The notes beneath the pieces are model-generated. The model was given only the letters and a program-made list of their open reading frames with translations, was not told where the DNA came from and did not search any database. The position numbers were made by a program, and so were the translations under genes. From Lanius collurio (taxonomy: Eukaryota > Chordata > Aves > Passeriformes > Laniidae), in contig JACBWW010000002.1 of the NCBI GenBank assembly GCA_020086605.1, forward strand, positions 22,557,405-22,621,404: 64,000 nt of DNA, in the 5' to 3' direction. Within the stretch, counting starts at the first letter, position 1. Each line of letters begins with the position of its first letter. Shown in pieces: positions 42,400 to 53,925 of this stretch.

Positions 42400-42655
42400 C
42401 ATCTCTGTGGAGGGTGGAATAAGAAATAATAATCTTACACTGCTGAAAGAGAGACTTAGTTTAGACATTAGGAAAAGTTTCTGGTAATAAGGATATTTAA
42501 GCACAAAGACAGGTGCAAGGTTACAAGCTCTCTGTCCCTGAAGAAAGTTTAAGTCTAGCTTGGGCAAACAAATGGCACAGAAATCCTATCTCAGAAAGGG
42601 GGATGAGCCAAATTATATTAACAGGCCCTTTCCAGACCTACTTTACACTGATGCT
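42400..42655 (+). mobile_element. Old CR1 LINE 3' end, sense
   Basis: The plus strand carries a decayed CR1 3' region. Recognisable blocks in order are 'aataagaaataataatctta', 'gagagacttagtttagacat' with 'taggaaaagtttct', 'aataaggatatttaagcac', 'ctctgtccctgaagaaagtt' with 'taagtctagcttgggcaaac', and 'ggccctttccagacctac' near the end. These correspond to the C-terminal RT coding region and 3' UTR of the older CR1 lineages shared with turtles and crocodilians rather than the youngest avian CR1. Divergence is high, with frameshifts and stops, so the copy is a fossil. The terminal octamer repeat is no longer clear. Confidence 0.7.
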
Positions 42656-45134
42656 CTTTCCGAAACATGAAATCCAGCTGTGATTCTCTAGAGCAGCCTA
42701 TGTTAAGTACAGCATGGTTTAGATGTTTCCTGAATAAAAAAAAAAAAGGTACAACACTGACAATATCCCAGTGCTTCAAGCTCTTACACTTTGTCTTCAG
42801 TTCTACTGTACTTGACCCATTTCTTAAAACTCTGGCTCCTAGAGTCAAGCAGATTCACAAAAGCTAAGTTTAAATAAGCAAAAAGCTGTCTAAATTTATG
42901 GTGCAGGATAAAAAACCCAAACAGATTAAAAGCATGACAGAGAAGTACTTCCAATAGCTACAAATCCACAAGAGAAGTAAAACACATTATTTACCTCAAA
43001 AATCAGAAATCAGTTGATAAAAAAAAAACCAACTTATGATTGGGATTGACTATCATTAGTGCTCATTAACATTTAATGCTTTTAATGGCCATCCTCTAAG
43101 TCAAGTCTAGGCATGAAGTTAGCACAAAAGGAAACTCTGTTGCTGAAGGGAAGGTTTAGAAACCAAATGGCCCTCCCAGAGAGTGTAACGGAGAAAGGGA
43201 TATGGGAACCCCCTTTTCAGTCCAAAACTGGAAAGTACCCAAAGAAACCTGCAGGTAACCAAACAACAACAACAAAAAAAAAAAAAGTGAAAAATCTTTT
43301 ATGGTCACAAAAGATGCAACTAAGTGGAACATCTTGCCACAGGACGCTGTGTGTGGCAATGCTGGGAGTATGCATATGTATGTGAGACTCCAGCACAGGA
43401 AATCTCTGAGCTGCAAATTCTTGGTGACTGTGAAAATTTTGGGGAGAAAATATCGTTCTCTATTTCTCCTGCTTTCATGGTAGTCCCCAGGCAGCTCTTA
43501 TGGCTCACTGTAGAAGAGAAGATACCAGGCTATACCTTTAATCTGACCACAGAAAGATGGTCTAGTGTTATTTTACTTTTTTGTTGTGGTCCTGACGAGC
43601 TGCAGCACCCTGGCAGGGCTGCATGAGGACATTCTCTGAATAGCAAACTGCCTTTTCCAAGGCTGTCAATCACATCCTGGCAATAAATTCTCAAAATAAA
43701 AAGTTTTAATATAAATAAAACCCACAAATAAAACTGATAGTGGAGCATTAGTTGAGTGCAGAAATGTAATGATACTTATCATAAAAACCGGTGCAGTGTG
43801 AGTTTTCATCTGACCTGTTGTCACTCTGCAATCTTTTTCATTATCATAAATCAAAAAGCATTGTTTGGTTTAAATCACTTGCTGCTTAAAGATGAATCAC
43901 CTTCGATTTTCTGAGCTTTGCTTACGGCAAAAAGGGAAAAAAAAGCTTTCAAAACTGTACAACAGTAAAAATTTCTGGTCTCACTTTGCATACCAAAAAA
44001 AAAAACCCTCAGAGAGCTCTAAAACTTAATCTAGCAAGCAACATAAAATGTAACAGAACTGCAATTTAGGAAAAAAATATTTCTCCATCTGCAGAACTAT
44101 TAATCTACAGTTTGGTTCAGAGAGTTCATACACAGCAGCCTGTGAAGGGGGACCCCAGGCTCTAGTGGCTCGAAGAAGATAGGCCCTCAAATGTTTAATC
44201 TGGCCACAGGTGCATATCTAAGCTTCTCTATAACATCTGTCCCTGTGGATAAGAAACCACCAAGCATCCTACACTGGACTGTGCAGACACCAGCTACGTG
44301 GCTTAAAGCATATTCTGTGTACTAATGACTGACTTGCAAATCACCCAGGCCACCTCAGCAGGTCTGGCCAGCAACCTCTTCTTCTGAGAAGTAGAGTCCT
44401 CCTCTTCCTTCATCCCACCACCTTGGCCTTGCATCCCATGCCCAGAAGTGCAATTAGATTCTTGCCACTTTTTCCCAAAATAGGGAAGAATAGGGTCATT
44501 TAAAAAGTCAATCGACTAAACTGGTGAGCCAAATGGGCTGGAAGAGCAAAACTGATCACAGTTTGGTGTAAGTCATCCCCAGGGAGACAACACAGAAGAA
44601 ATATGCTGCACACAGTCATATCTAGGTTTGTTCTGTGAAGAAAACCCTCATGAGAGAAGAAACAAGCAAAAATAAAACAGGCTACTTTTTTTTTTTTTAT
44701 GTCTCCCTTTAGCTAGAACCCTCATGGCAATTCCCATCAATTTAACTTTTGGATGTCTGGATACTAGCCAGGGAACACTCAGCTTCCATATGCTCAGCAA
44801 AAAGAGCAACAGCAGCGCTGCAATGGTGTTGTCAAGCTAGGCAGGTAAATCACTGCATAATTCTTCACAAAACCAATTTTCTTAAACTTTTCACCCTCCT
44901 TTAGGTGAAACTGAAATTTGCCAAGTTTGGTATTAAGTTCCATAAGAAATCCAAAATCTCAAAACCTGCCCAATGGAGCTGGTTGTATTTGTCCACTCAG
45001 CCATAATTTTTGACCCTTCTTTATGCCCACGAAGTAGGAAGAGTTTCCTGCCAGAGACTATTTTTTGTTGTCCTTGGGAGGCAGTATAAGCTAAAAGGAA
45101 GTGGGGTGGAGGCAGAGGAAGAAGAAAAAGGGTG
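42656..45134. other. Non-coding stretch, nothing firmly recognised
   Basis: No exon could be supported. A short block at about 43,318-43,350 ('agtggaacatcttgccacag' and 'gacgctgtg') resembles the 'gtggaactcattgccacagg' block of old CR1, but I could not extend the match. Homopolymer runs (13 T at 44,686-44,698) are present. Confidence 0.55.
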
Positions 45135-45265
45135 GGGGCTGAACTCAGATGCATCTATGTTTGAACCTCATCTGTGTTGCTATCTGTCTTTTGGGGAAGT
45201 CAGTTCACTCAGCCTCACTTTCTCTGTGTAAAACAGAGACCTTATACACTATTGTGGGGAAAACA
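45135..45265 (+). mobile_element. MIR-like core SINE fragment
   Basis: The sequence follows the sense MIR order. 'tttgaacctcatctgtgttg' corresponds to the 'gttcgaatcccagctctgcc' block. 'cttttggggaagtcagttca' matches 'accttgggcaagtcactta'. 'ctcagcctcactttctctgt' plus 'gtaaaacagagac' matches 'tgagcctcagtttcctcatctgtaaaatgggga'. The match is better than for the copy at 39.65 kb over the 3' half. It is an ancient, inactive relic with approximate ends. Confidence 0.7.
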
Positions 45266-46407
45266 TGCAATTTTTTAAACACAAAGTAGTAAAAGAGCAA
45301 TTCATCTTGCTAATTTTATCTGTCTGTAAGTTACTATCTAGGTCTAACTAGGTTCCCTCCACAGCTCAGGGACAAAGATCTTGGATAAACCACCTCTGTA
45401 TTCTCCACTGATGGTGGAAGGAGGCCAGACACATTGCCACATTTAGGCAAAATTAATCCCATTTTTATGTCCAGAGTACTATGAGAAAAGGCCAGAAAAC
45501 TTCTGCTGCTGGCACATCCCAACCTCCTCTATTAGAAAGATGAAGGATGTATTCACTGTGAGCAGGCTTCTGAATTTTTCTTTCTGGTAACTAAATTCAC
45601 TAATTTCAGAAGCTCTCTTTTCCTTTACATAGCACTTGATAATTTGAGACATTAGAATAACATCACTCACTGTCTTTGATCTACCATTGCTATTAGGTTG
45701 TCAATTTGCTCCCTTCTGGCAGCACGTCAGCCCCGATGAAGTACACAGGTAGGACTTCTGATATGTGAGCATCCCTCACCTTAAATTTAAATAAGAATGT
45801 TGTGGTAACACGACCACATGTTTTAATGAATATTCCTCACACTGTACAGACAAACAGCACAGACCTCACCCTTCACAATCTTTAACCAAAAGTTAGGTGT
45901 GTTTTTGGAAGAGGAATGAAGGGTAGGGAAAGAGTGCAAGAGACTGGACAAGCCCAGAGTGTCTCCTTAAGGTAGCAGACCTCCAAAAGCCTATTCATCT
46001 GCAGGAATATTGCAGAACATCCTCAAATTTAATATAAGCTGAACAGACATCAAAGAAGAAGGGCTTGTGGCCATTACTGCCTGACACTGAATTCACATGT
46101 GAGTCACAAGGTAATCGTACTGAGTTTTGAAGACTGATCCACACAGTCACAAGATGATATTTTTTGCTATACTCTTGGGTGGTATTTTTTCCTCAAAGCT
46201 GAAAGTTTTCTTCATCATACAGAATAATAGCTGGTACTCTAAAAATTGTCTATTGGGAATTTGCAGAGCCCTTTGCCCTCAAAGTCCCTTGACTGAGCTA
46301 AAATTTTCTAATGTATTCTATTGCTCCCATTAACAGTAATAAACAAGCATTTCCATAGCAATTTCCATAATCAAACTTTTCCACTCAAGATCTCCTCTGG
46401 AACTATC
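45266..46407. other. Non-coding stretch, nothing recognised
   Basis: No exon, RNA gene or repeat family could be identified. Open frames are below 70 codons. Confidence 0.6.
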
Positions 46408-46480
46408 AGCTGACTTTGCAGAGAGGAAACCAAGGCAAAAGAATTATGCAAAAGGCTCTAAAAATCACAAAGTGAGTCAG
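46408..46480 (-). mobile_element. MIR-like core SINE fragment, antisense
   Basis: The plus strand reads 'gactttgcagagaggaaacc', 'aaggcaaaagaattatgcaa' and then 'aaatcacaaagtgagtcag'. These follow the reverse complement of MIR, where 'ttttacagatgaggaaactg', 'aggcacagagaggttaagt' and 'ggtcacacagtgagtcag' occur in that order and at similar spacing. The last block is the closest match. This is an old, inactive fragment with fuzzy ends. Confidence 0.55.
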
Positions 46481-46498
46481 ACTCCAAGGCAAAAAAAA

Positions 46499-46531
46499 GG
46501 GAGGGGGGTGAGGAAGGGGGGGAAGGAGGGG
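46499..46531 (+). repeat. G-rich tract with canonical G-quadruplex pattern
   Basis: This purine-only stretch (apart from one T) has runs of 3, 6, 7 and 4 G separated by loops of 1, 7 and 5 bases. That satisfies the usual G3+N1-7 pattern for an intramolecular G-quadruplex on the plus strand. It directly follows a run of eight A. Formation in cells is not shown. The tract may also simply be a purine microsatellite. Confidence 0.7.
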
Positions 46532-48549
46532 AAAACAAACCCTTTAGCTCTTCTGTCTGTGCTTCTGCCCCAAGGCAATCCCTGTCTTTCACAGCTAGGG
46601 ACCAATTCAGATAGCATTTACACACAGATAATTCCACTGACACTTTCAGAGTTAGCCTTGATTTACGGCACCATCTGTGAGATCAGCATGCGGCATAAGA
46701 CACTCTTATGACTGGAAAATACTTTACTGACGAGGAGAAAATATATATGTATTCCTCCCTGCTCTCTGTTGCTAATCTTTGATGGCTATCTTTCTTCAAA
46801 CGCTTTCAGTCAAATCTTGGCTGAACCACGTTTTTTTCACATTTAAATAGCCTTGTTAATAAGGTTAGGTGTGATACATCTTCCCCATCATGCAGCTCCT
46901 TTAGCATGCAGTAGGACCTTGTCAAGACTTCTCCCAGTACTTCTCTTTTCCATTTGATTGTTTTCTGCTTCTTGGTAATATAGCCATCATCTAGATTGTC
47001 ATTTGCCTTATATGTCCCATCTTCTCAGCAATGATAACAACCTGCCTGAGAAAAAAAACCAACAAAGTCCAACTGAAAACAAAACCCTGTATCCTCTACC
47101 TACTCATCTGATTACAGAAAAGTCACCAATAATACCTGAAGATTTTTAACAAAGCACTGACATCTTGCCAAATCATCAAGCACTGTGCTCCTCTCTGGAA
47201 GACATGTATGAACATCACTGCCTGGCATCTGTGTTCATGCAGATATAATGCATCAAGACTAAAACAAATTGTTCACAAACATACAAATAAAAAGAAGTTT
47301 ATACCTAGAGTATTTTAAGCACTTCTCCACCTCTATCCTGCCTTTCTGAAGCTATACGTGCAAAGTCATTGAAGAAAGACTAACTCATTAACCTTATTAA
47401 CAAGTGCAAAATGAAACATTAAATCAGTCCAGTGACCCTGTGAAAGATTTGGTTACACAGGGTAGGCCCACTCACGAAGTCACAGTTTAAATGAATTCTC
47501 CCTGTGGCCAATCACAAAAAACATCTGAGCTATTGCCATTTCTTCCCCACCTTGGCACAGCTGTGGGATGTCCTCATCTCTGTCCATTCTTATGTTGCAC
47601 ATTATAATGTGAATAGAGAAAAAACCCACTTGCTTTGTTCTAAGCAACAACCTATGTCTTTCTTCCCTCTGCTCTTCAGAGAGCAAAGGAAGTAAAATAT
47701 TAACAGCTTCACTCATGCTTTCCCCTACGCTTCTGAGGTAACTTTGTAATGAAGATAAACCTCTGTATCACACTGAGGCTGCTGTCCAGGGCCCTGCCAC
47801 AAGAGGAATGGGCTTGTTTGCTCCGCTGAGGACTGTGCAGTGACAGCAGTTGTGTTGGGGCTGCTTACGCTGCCAACAGAGTCAGCACAGGTGTTGTCAC
47901 GGCGACCAAAACATCTGGGTCTGAGACCCAAAGCATCTGTGTTGTCTCTCTGGTTACTGACATCAGGCTCTGAGTTAAATTAAAAATACATGGCCATGGG
48001 TATTTGTAGGTACAACACGTGTAATTTGTCCTCATGAGCATGTAGCGTATGAAACATTTGAAAAATACTAATTCTCATTTCAGATATTACAGGGAAAGGA
48101 CAATGCTCAAAAATAATTAATTTGGATATAATTTTAGGACACTTGCTTAGATTTCTGTGCTGCTGAATTGGTAGTGAAAACTGGTTTTCTAAAAAGTGCA
48201 AGACATCATACTATGCTAAGGCAGCCATTTTTAGAACAATCTTCAGATGCGTTTTACGTTGCACCTCCTTCTACCTTGAATGAGGCTGCTCTGGATTGGA
48301 AAACAAAATTTTTCTCCAGTCTATTCAGGCAATTTATAAGCTCTTGGTGGTACCCAGAGTTTTTTTACTAACTATGGAATAATCATCAGCAATATAGCTG
48401 GTGTATAAGAAAAGATTAAACAGCATAGGACCCCTTAGCTTGAAAAAGGAGATACGTGATTGAAGAAAATCATGCAGAATGTCAAGAATGATTATCAGAA
48501 GTGCTTCTAAAAACTCAGCAGGGAATATTACTCACTAATCTTTGCAATG
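46532..48549. other. Non-coding stretch, nothing recognised
   Basis: No exon or repeat family could be supported. A minus-strand frame at 47,725-47,931 (68 codons) lies in slightly GC-richer sequence but has no recognisable domain or clear splice sites. Confidence 0.55.
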
Positions 48550-48930
48550 CAAAAGGTGGGAGTTGTCATAGGAATCATCAAGCTGCAAGATAAAAAGGAG
48601 CAAAAGAAGTACATTTTCACATAGGACCAAGTTAAACTGTGAAATTCATTGCCAATGGATTGTGCAAAGACCAAAAGCACAAGTAGATTCAGGTGCTTGT
48701 TATAAAAATTTCATAGGAAAGAAACAAAATTTGAGGCTAAATACAAAGATGTAGACCTAACCTAACCTCCAGGAAATTCATAAGCTTATCCTTATCAAGG
48801 GATATCCTAGAGGAAAGACAGACACAGCCCCTTAGCAGACATCCACCAACATCTGCTACCAATTCATACAACCTTCTCACTGGACACAGACTGGGTGAGT
48901 GTTGCAGTGGACCCCCCTGGGTCCCCCCCC
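48550..48930 (+). mobile_element. Ancient CR1-type LINE 3' end, sense
   Basis: Blocks in the right order match an old amniote CR1 subfamily that is abundant in turtles: 'ggaatcatcaagctgcaaga', 'aaagaagtacattttcacat', 'gttaaactgtgaaattcatt' followed by 'gccaatggattgtg', 'acatccaccaacatctgct' and finally 'gacacagactgggtgagtg' with 'cagtggaccccc', which resembles the 'atactgggctagatggacc' end. The RT coding remainder is destroyed by substitutions and indels. The C-rich run at about 48,911-48,930 marks the 3' boundary. This subfamily predates avian radiation, so orthologous copies should exist in other birds. Confidence 0.6.
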
Positions 48931-51900
48931 GAAGAGGTGAGCTAGGTGGGGCCAGAGACAGATAAAAAAAGAAAAGCAGGGCCCTGACTGGATCCCAATT
49001 TCAGCTCTGTGTGTGTTAATTCTTGTTCAAGTATTGAACTGGTAATCTGAGCAAATGATTAATTGGCATAAACACCCAAATTTAAACCTAAATTCTGCTT
49101 TAGCTGTCCTAGCTCACCTCCCTACCAACAATACAGGAGCTATAAAAACTTTGTTCTCAGACCACAGCAAGGTCCTGAAGTGTTTCTAATTCCAGCAGCT
49201 GGTATCAGCCAGTCCCTTAAGATGTCTGTGCCACCTTTGGCCTATGCCTTTAGAATAGCAGCTATTAATAGTGACTTTATAGGTGCCACTCTTGGCCATG
49301 AGCCCAAAACACACTTCTTTATCAGGTCACAGATATAAGAGGTGGCAATTTCCATCAGAGATGTTCCACTTATCTGTGAGTGGAGAAAGCCAAATTTTTC
49401 CATGGAATTGGAGCAGAGAGGGAGGTGGGGCATGCAGGGCAGAAAGGCAAAAAAGAAAACATGAAGAAAAATTCAACAAATTCTCACCTCACATATGACA
49501 AGCTGCTGCAGGTAAAAAAAATATATAAGCTCCCCAGGGTTAATTATAAAGGAAATATGGAACTCTCAGCAAAGTATTATCTCTAATTACTGCCATTAGT
49601 TGAATCAAGCTGTGTCTTCATGGGGGAGAATGCAAGAAAGTCGCAGTGCTTATTTTCCACTTCTGTCTCCTCTCTCTGCTGCCCACCACCCTGCTGTGGT
49701 CACACTCACTGCAGGAAGCAGCTGAAATAATCTGCCAGCTCTCACAGCTCTGAAAACTCTTCTGCATCGCAGTCTACAGGCACACTAGCTCTGGCAAATT
49801 CTACATATGCCTATATATTCCTCTGAACACACATAGTCCTTAGGTTGTATCAGAGCTACCTGAGAAGCCTGCAGCAGACCTCTCTGTCACTGCTTAGGAA
49901 GAAGCCAGGAGCAGCAGGGCAGAGTAATTTTCCTCAGGAGCACTAACCCCGTCATGTCCCAGGCCTGGTATGAGCACGATGATCTCAGTCCTCACCATCA
50001 CTGGAGCACAGGATGGGAAAACAGCTCCAGGGCAATCCCATTCAATTACGTAACAGTTACTCAGCCCCTACAAACACCAATACCTGCTGCCCAGCCAGCA
50101 CTGCAAACCCTGCCCTCTGGGAAGAAAGTGAAAGCCAAAGAGCTTCAAAATCTCCTGTGTATCCCAGGCATCATGTGGGTACAGGCATAGGGAAGACCTG
50201 GAAGATACCACTGCCTCCAACTTCTACCCATGCAACTGTGGCACATCTTTTCCACTGCTGCCTAGCTGCTGTTTTGTTTTTTGAGATTATACTCATTATT
50301 ACTAGTACCCTACCTACAATGCAACATAGGACCTGCATATTGGTCATGAAGGTTCCTTCACACAAGTGCAGTGGCTACAAAACCAGGTCCTTTATTTTTT
50401 TGCCTGATGCCACCAAACATAAGATGCCAATGTCCAAGGTCTTGCAACTAGTAAAATTTAGTTTGGGAGCATTTTATGGGCAATGTCTTCTTCATTGAAG
50501 TTTCACAAAAGGAGGTTATTCTCTTCTGAGTAAGGACAGTCCTACCAGTAAGAACAGAATTTTCAGAGACCTAAGTTTACCCCAACTCTATCAGACTTTC
50601 TGCCATTCAGGACAATGTAGTTTCTCTACTTATGAATTAGTTTCTCCCTCTGTCAACATGTAGTTAAAAGGCCAGACTGAACTTAAACAGAGTGGATAAA
50701 TCAAGAAGTATGTTATGATATTCTTTCTACCTGTGTCAAAATACTCCAGCATGCCACACATGAATTGACATTTATTTTCAAGTGGCTAGGACTGTATGAT
50801 ACTCCCAAGCACTTTCCAATAGGACTAGTGCCCTGCAGCCTGCCCAGCTAGAGATCTGGTCTCTTTAGAAGAGGGATCTGAGCACTCCCTTTTTCTCTTT
50901 CACTCAGCACAAGATGAAGGTGGAGTGCGCAGGATAGTGCCATTGCCCAAAAGTATAAAGGAAGCAAGTCTCACCTCCCAGCTGTATTTTCCAATTTTCA
51001 TTCTTTCCCCCGTTCAGCAATCCCATTAGGTTTACAGCCAGAGCTCATATGAAATCCAAGTTCCCCATTGGCCTAGTGTGTGTTTCAACATCTGAAGTTG
51101 GGCGTCTTTTCCACTCTTCAGTAAGTGCAAGGGATGGAAAATCCAGCAGCAAAACATGTATGCTCCCCTTAACCCAGCAATTCCCCAGGTGACATTTGCT
51201 GTCTCATGTGGACTCCGGATGTTAAAGACACTGACAAGGACTACACAGAGGTAAGGAGGGAAGCACCCACCTTTCCAATCCAGTGACTGCAAGTAAAGTT
51301 TTAATACTTTTACGAGTCTCTCACACACATCAGACAGAGGGTTTTGAGAATTTGGGGGCTCCTGGCAAAGGCAGTTTTATATTATGTTTAGTGCCACAGC
51401 CAGCTAAGGATTGTGTTTTGATCCTCTGAGAACAAGGAGCTGCTTTCCATGTCTAATTGTGCCGTTCCTTCGGGCTCTCAGAGCAACTTCACTGCACAGA
51501 ATCACTGAGCATTTACAAAGAGAGTAAAAAGAGGACTACTGCTGCTGCCTAAAAAAATGAGTTTCCATAACCTTACAGACAATCCATCCATACATACTCT
51601 ATGTAAAGTCCTAAACAGCACATATCCTATCTTTTCCATGAGAAAAAAAAGCTATTTAATTTGGACTGTAAACTGTTAAACTGTCAATTAACTGTAAAGC
51701 CCGGGTTTTTTGTATAACACTGTGAAAAGGAGGATATAGAAAAAGCCTGCTGTTACCATGACATACAGTAATGAATCAGTTAGCAAAGAGATTGAGGTGG
51801 AAGCATTGATTCATGACATGAAAACAGGAACTGGACTTTTTTCAGCACCACCCTGATGTAGCAGCACACCTATCCCTTCCCAGCTCCTTTCAAAGCTGTT

Positions 51901-53099
51901 CCCACAGCACTCCTGTTCCACCTCTTGCTTCTGCGGTTGAACACAGCATCATTTTGCAGAATTCAGGGGAATGGCACCATACAAGTGACTTTGGCTGCTG
52001 GAAGCCCTCTGAAATTGAAGGACTTGCGCTCAGAAAGAGTTTGTTCCACATTTCTTCCTTTCCACTGAAGTTTCAATGTGCAAATCCATCACTTCTCCAC
52101 TTGACTCCACACTGCTGGAGACACACACTGTGATACAGAGGGATTTTGGCAGTAGAAAAGAAATGCTTCAAAAACACTGAGTCCTTAAACATGCCAATAT
52201 ACACCAGGCATGAAGGACAGAAACCTGCCAAGGAGAGGCATTTCTCTGTGAGAGGAAGACTCATCTCCCCAAGAGGGAGACATGTTCCCCAAATACTCCC
52301 TCTCTCCCCCCTCAACAAAGCATGTCATGAGCACACAGCAGACATCAATCACAGTAGAGCAGCAGGATCCACAGTACCCCGCCCTGTCCAAAACACCCAC
52401 TATTTCTCCAGGCCCCCAGCTCCTACGTGGCAGCAGAAGACCTGATCTGAGGGGGGGCTGCCATGGCTGACAGCATGCAAAGCATTGCTGGAGCTCCAGC
52501 TCTGAGCAGAGCTGAAGAGCTTCCAGCAGTATCTATGGCAGAAGACAATGGATCTCTTTCATTTCTGTGATAATCCACAGTGGTGGCAGGTTTTCTACCA
52601 CACTGCCTAATCACTATAACTAGTTCTCATTATTTATCCATGTGGTGTCCCATGTCTGTCCTCAATCATTCAGCTAGAGACACAGGAAGCATTGAAGATT
52701 TTCACTGTATGCAACATTTTGTTTATATGAGGGTGTGCTAGAGCTGGCAGCAGCAGATGTTGTAACTACGCTCCAGTGAGGGTACAAAGCCACCAGGGAG
52801 GACTTCGGAGGTGGTGGCAGGTAGGACAACAGCAGCCATAGCTCCTCTGTTGGGAAGGGCAGAGGAGGAGGGAGGCCTCAGCCCAGCTTGAGGGGTTTGT
52901 AAGCAGCACCCTCAGGCACCCCCATTCTCTCCCTGCCACCCCAGAGCCTCAGGTGCCACAGCACTTACAGAAATGGTTTTAATGGTAAAACTTCCAGCAC
53001 TGTGGGATGCAAGTGTAATTTCTATTAAGCAGGAAAGTCTTCATGGCTTAATAAACTACAAATTGTTAAACCATGCCTCACCAGCTATGATTTGATATG
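48931..53099. other. Non-coding stretch without recognisable genes
   Basis: The longest open frame is 161 codons (50,013-50,498 plus) and has no recognisable domain. No RNA gene or clear repeat was found. Sequence at 52.74-52.97 kb is somewhat GC-richer than average but has very few CpG, so it is not a CpG island. Confidence 0.55.
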
Positions 53100-53888
53100 G
53101 GTGGTGTGGTTCACACATTGGAGGGAAGGGATGCCATCCAGAGAGACTTAGTCAGGTCTGAGAGATGGGCCTGTGCAAATCACATAAAGCTCAACAAGGC
53201 CAAGGTCCTGCGCCTGAGTCAGGGTGATCCCAAGCACAAGTAGAGGCTGAGCAGGGAATTGGTTGAGAGCAGCCCTGAGGAGAAGGACTTGAGGCTGTTT
53301 GTTGACAAGAAGCTCAATGTGGCCGGGCAGAGAGCACTTGCAACCCCAAAAGCCAACTGTATCTGCATGGCCAGGAGGGCAAAAGAGAGGATACTGACCC
53401 TGTGCTCTGCCCTTGTAAGATACCTGAAATTCTGCATCCAGTTCTGAGGCCCTCAACATAAGAACAGTGTGACCTGCTGGAGCAAGCCCAGAGGGCCATG
53501 AAGATGATCAAAAGGCTGGAGCAACTCTCCTATGAAAATAGGCTGAGAGAGCTGGAATTTTTCAGCCTGGAGAAGACAAAGCTCCAAGGTGACCTTACAG
53601 CAGCCTTCCAGTATCTAAAGGGGGCTACAAGAGAGCAGGAGAGTGACTTTTTCCAATGGTGAGTAGTGACAGGACAAGGGGGAATGGCTTTAAACTGAAA
53701 GAGGGTAGAGTTAGATTAGATATCAGGAAGAAATTCTTCACTATGAGGGTGGTGAGACACTGGGACAGCATGCCCAGAGCTGTAGATGCCCCATATCTGG
53801 AAATGTTCAAGGCCAGGTTGGATGGGGCTTTGAGCAACTTGGTCTGGTGGAAGGAGACCCTGCCCATGGCACAGGAACTCAGCACTTC
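53100..53888 (+). mobile_element. Avian CR1 LINE, 5'-truncated, left part
   Basis: This is a clear avian CR1 copy in sense orientation, starting inside the reverse transcriptase gene. Recognisable blocks include 'ggagggaagggatgccatcc', 'agctcaacaaggccaagg', 'gagcagccctgaggagaagg', 'gagggccatgaagatgatca', 'aggctgagagagctgga', 'ttcagcctggagaag' and 'aatggctttaaactgaaag'. It continues to 'gaccctgcccatggca'. The translated C-terminal RT region is easily followed but broken by frameshifts and deletions, so it is inactive. At about 53.87-53.89 kb CR1 similarity fades, and the element resumes at about 54.80 kb after an inserted block. This copy is much better preserved than those at 25.0, 42.4 and 48.6 kb. 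Confidence 0.95.
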
Positions 53889-53925
53889 TGTACAACAAAT
53901 CATTATGATTACACAGAAGATTTAA
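53656..53925 (+). pseudogene. Residual CR1 RT C-terminal open frame
   Basis: This 89-codon frame carries the conserved CR1 ORF2 end. Near its start is the block SSDRTRGNGFKLKEGRVRL, followed by DIRKKFFTMRVVRHW and FKARLDGALSNLV. It encodes the last part of the retrotransposon polyprotein downstream of the catalytic RT core, so it has no enzymatic activity by itself. The frame starts at an internal methionine and its last residues run into the inserted block. Such CR1 tail frames are often mispredicted as short avian proteins. It is not a host gene. Confidence 0.85.

Noticed and set aside
43318..43350. Possible old CR1 block resembling 'gtggaactcattgccacagg'
   Set aside because: The similarity covers only about 30 bases and could not be extended on either side.
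48911..48931. C-rich run considered as a G-quadruplex on the minus strand
   Set aside because: It has only two long runs separated by five bases, so it does not give four well-separated G tracts.
50013..50498. 161-codon plus-strand open frame
   Set aside because: No recognisable domain, and it overlaps another frame. Treated as a chance open frame.
53148..53459. 103-codon minus-strand open frame
   Set aside because: It is antisense to the CR1 reverse transcriptase remnant.
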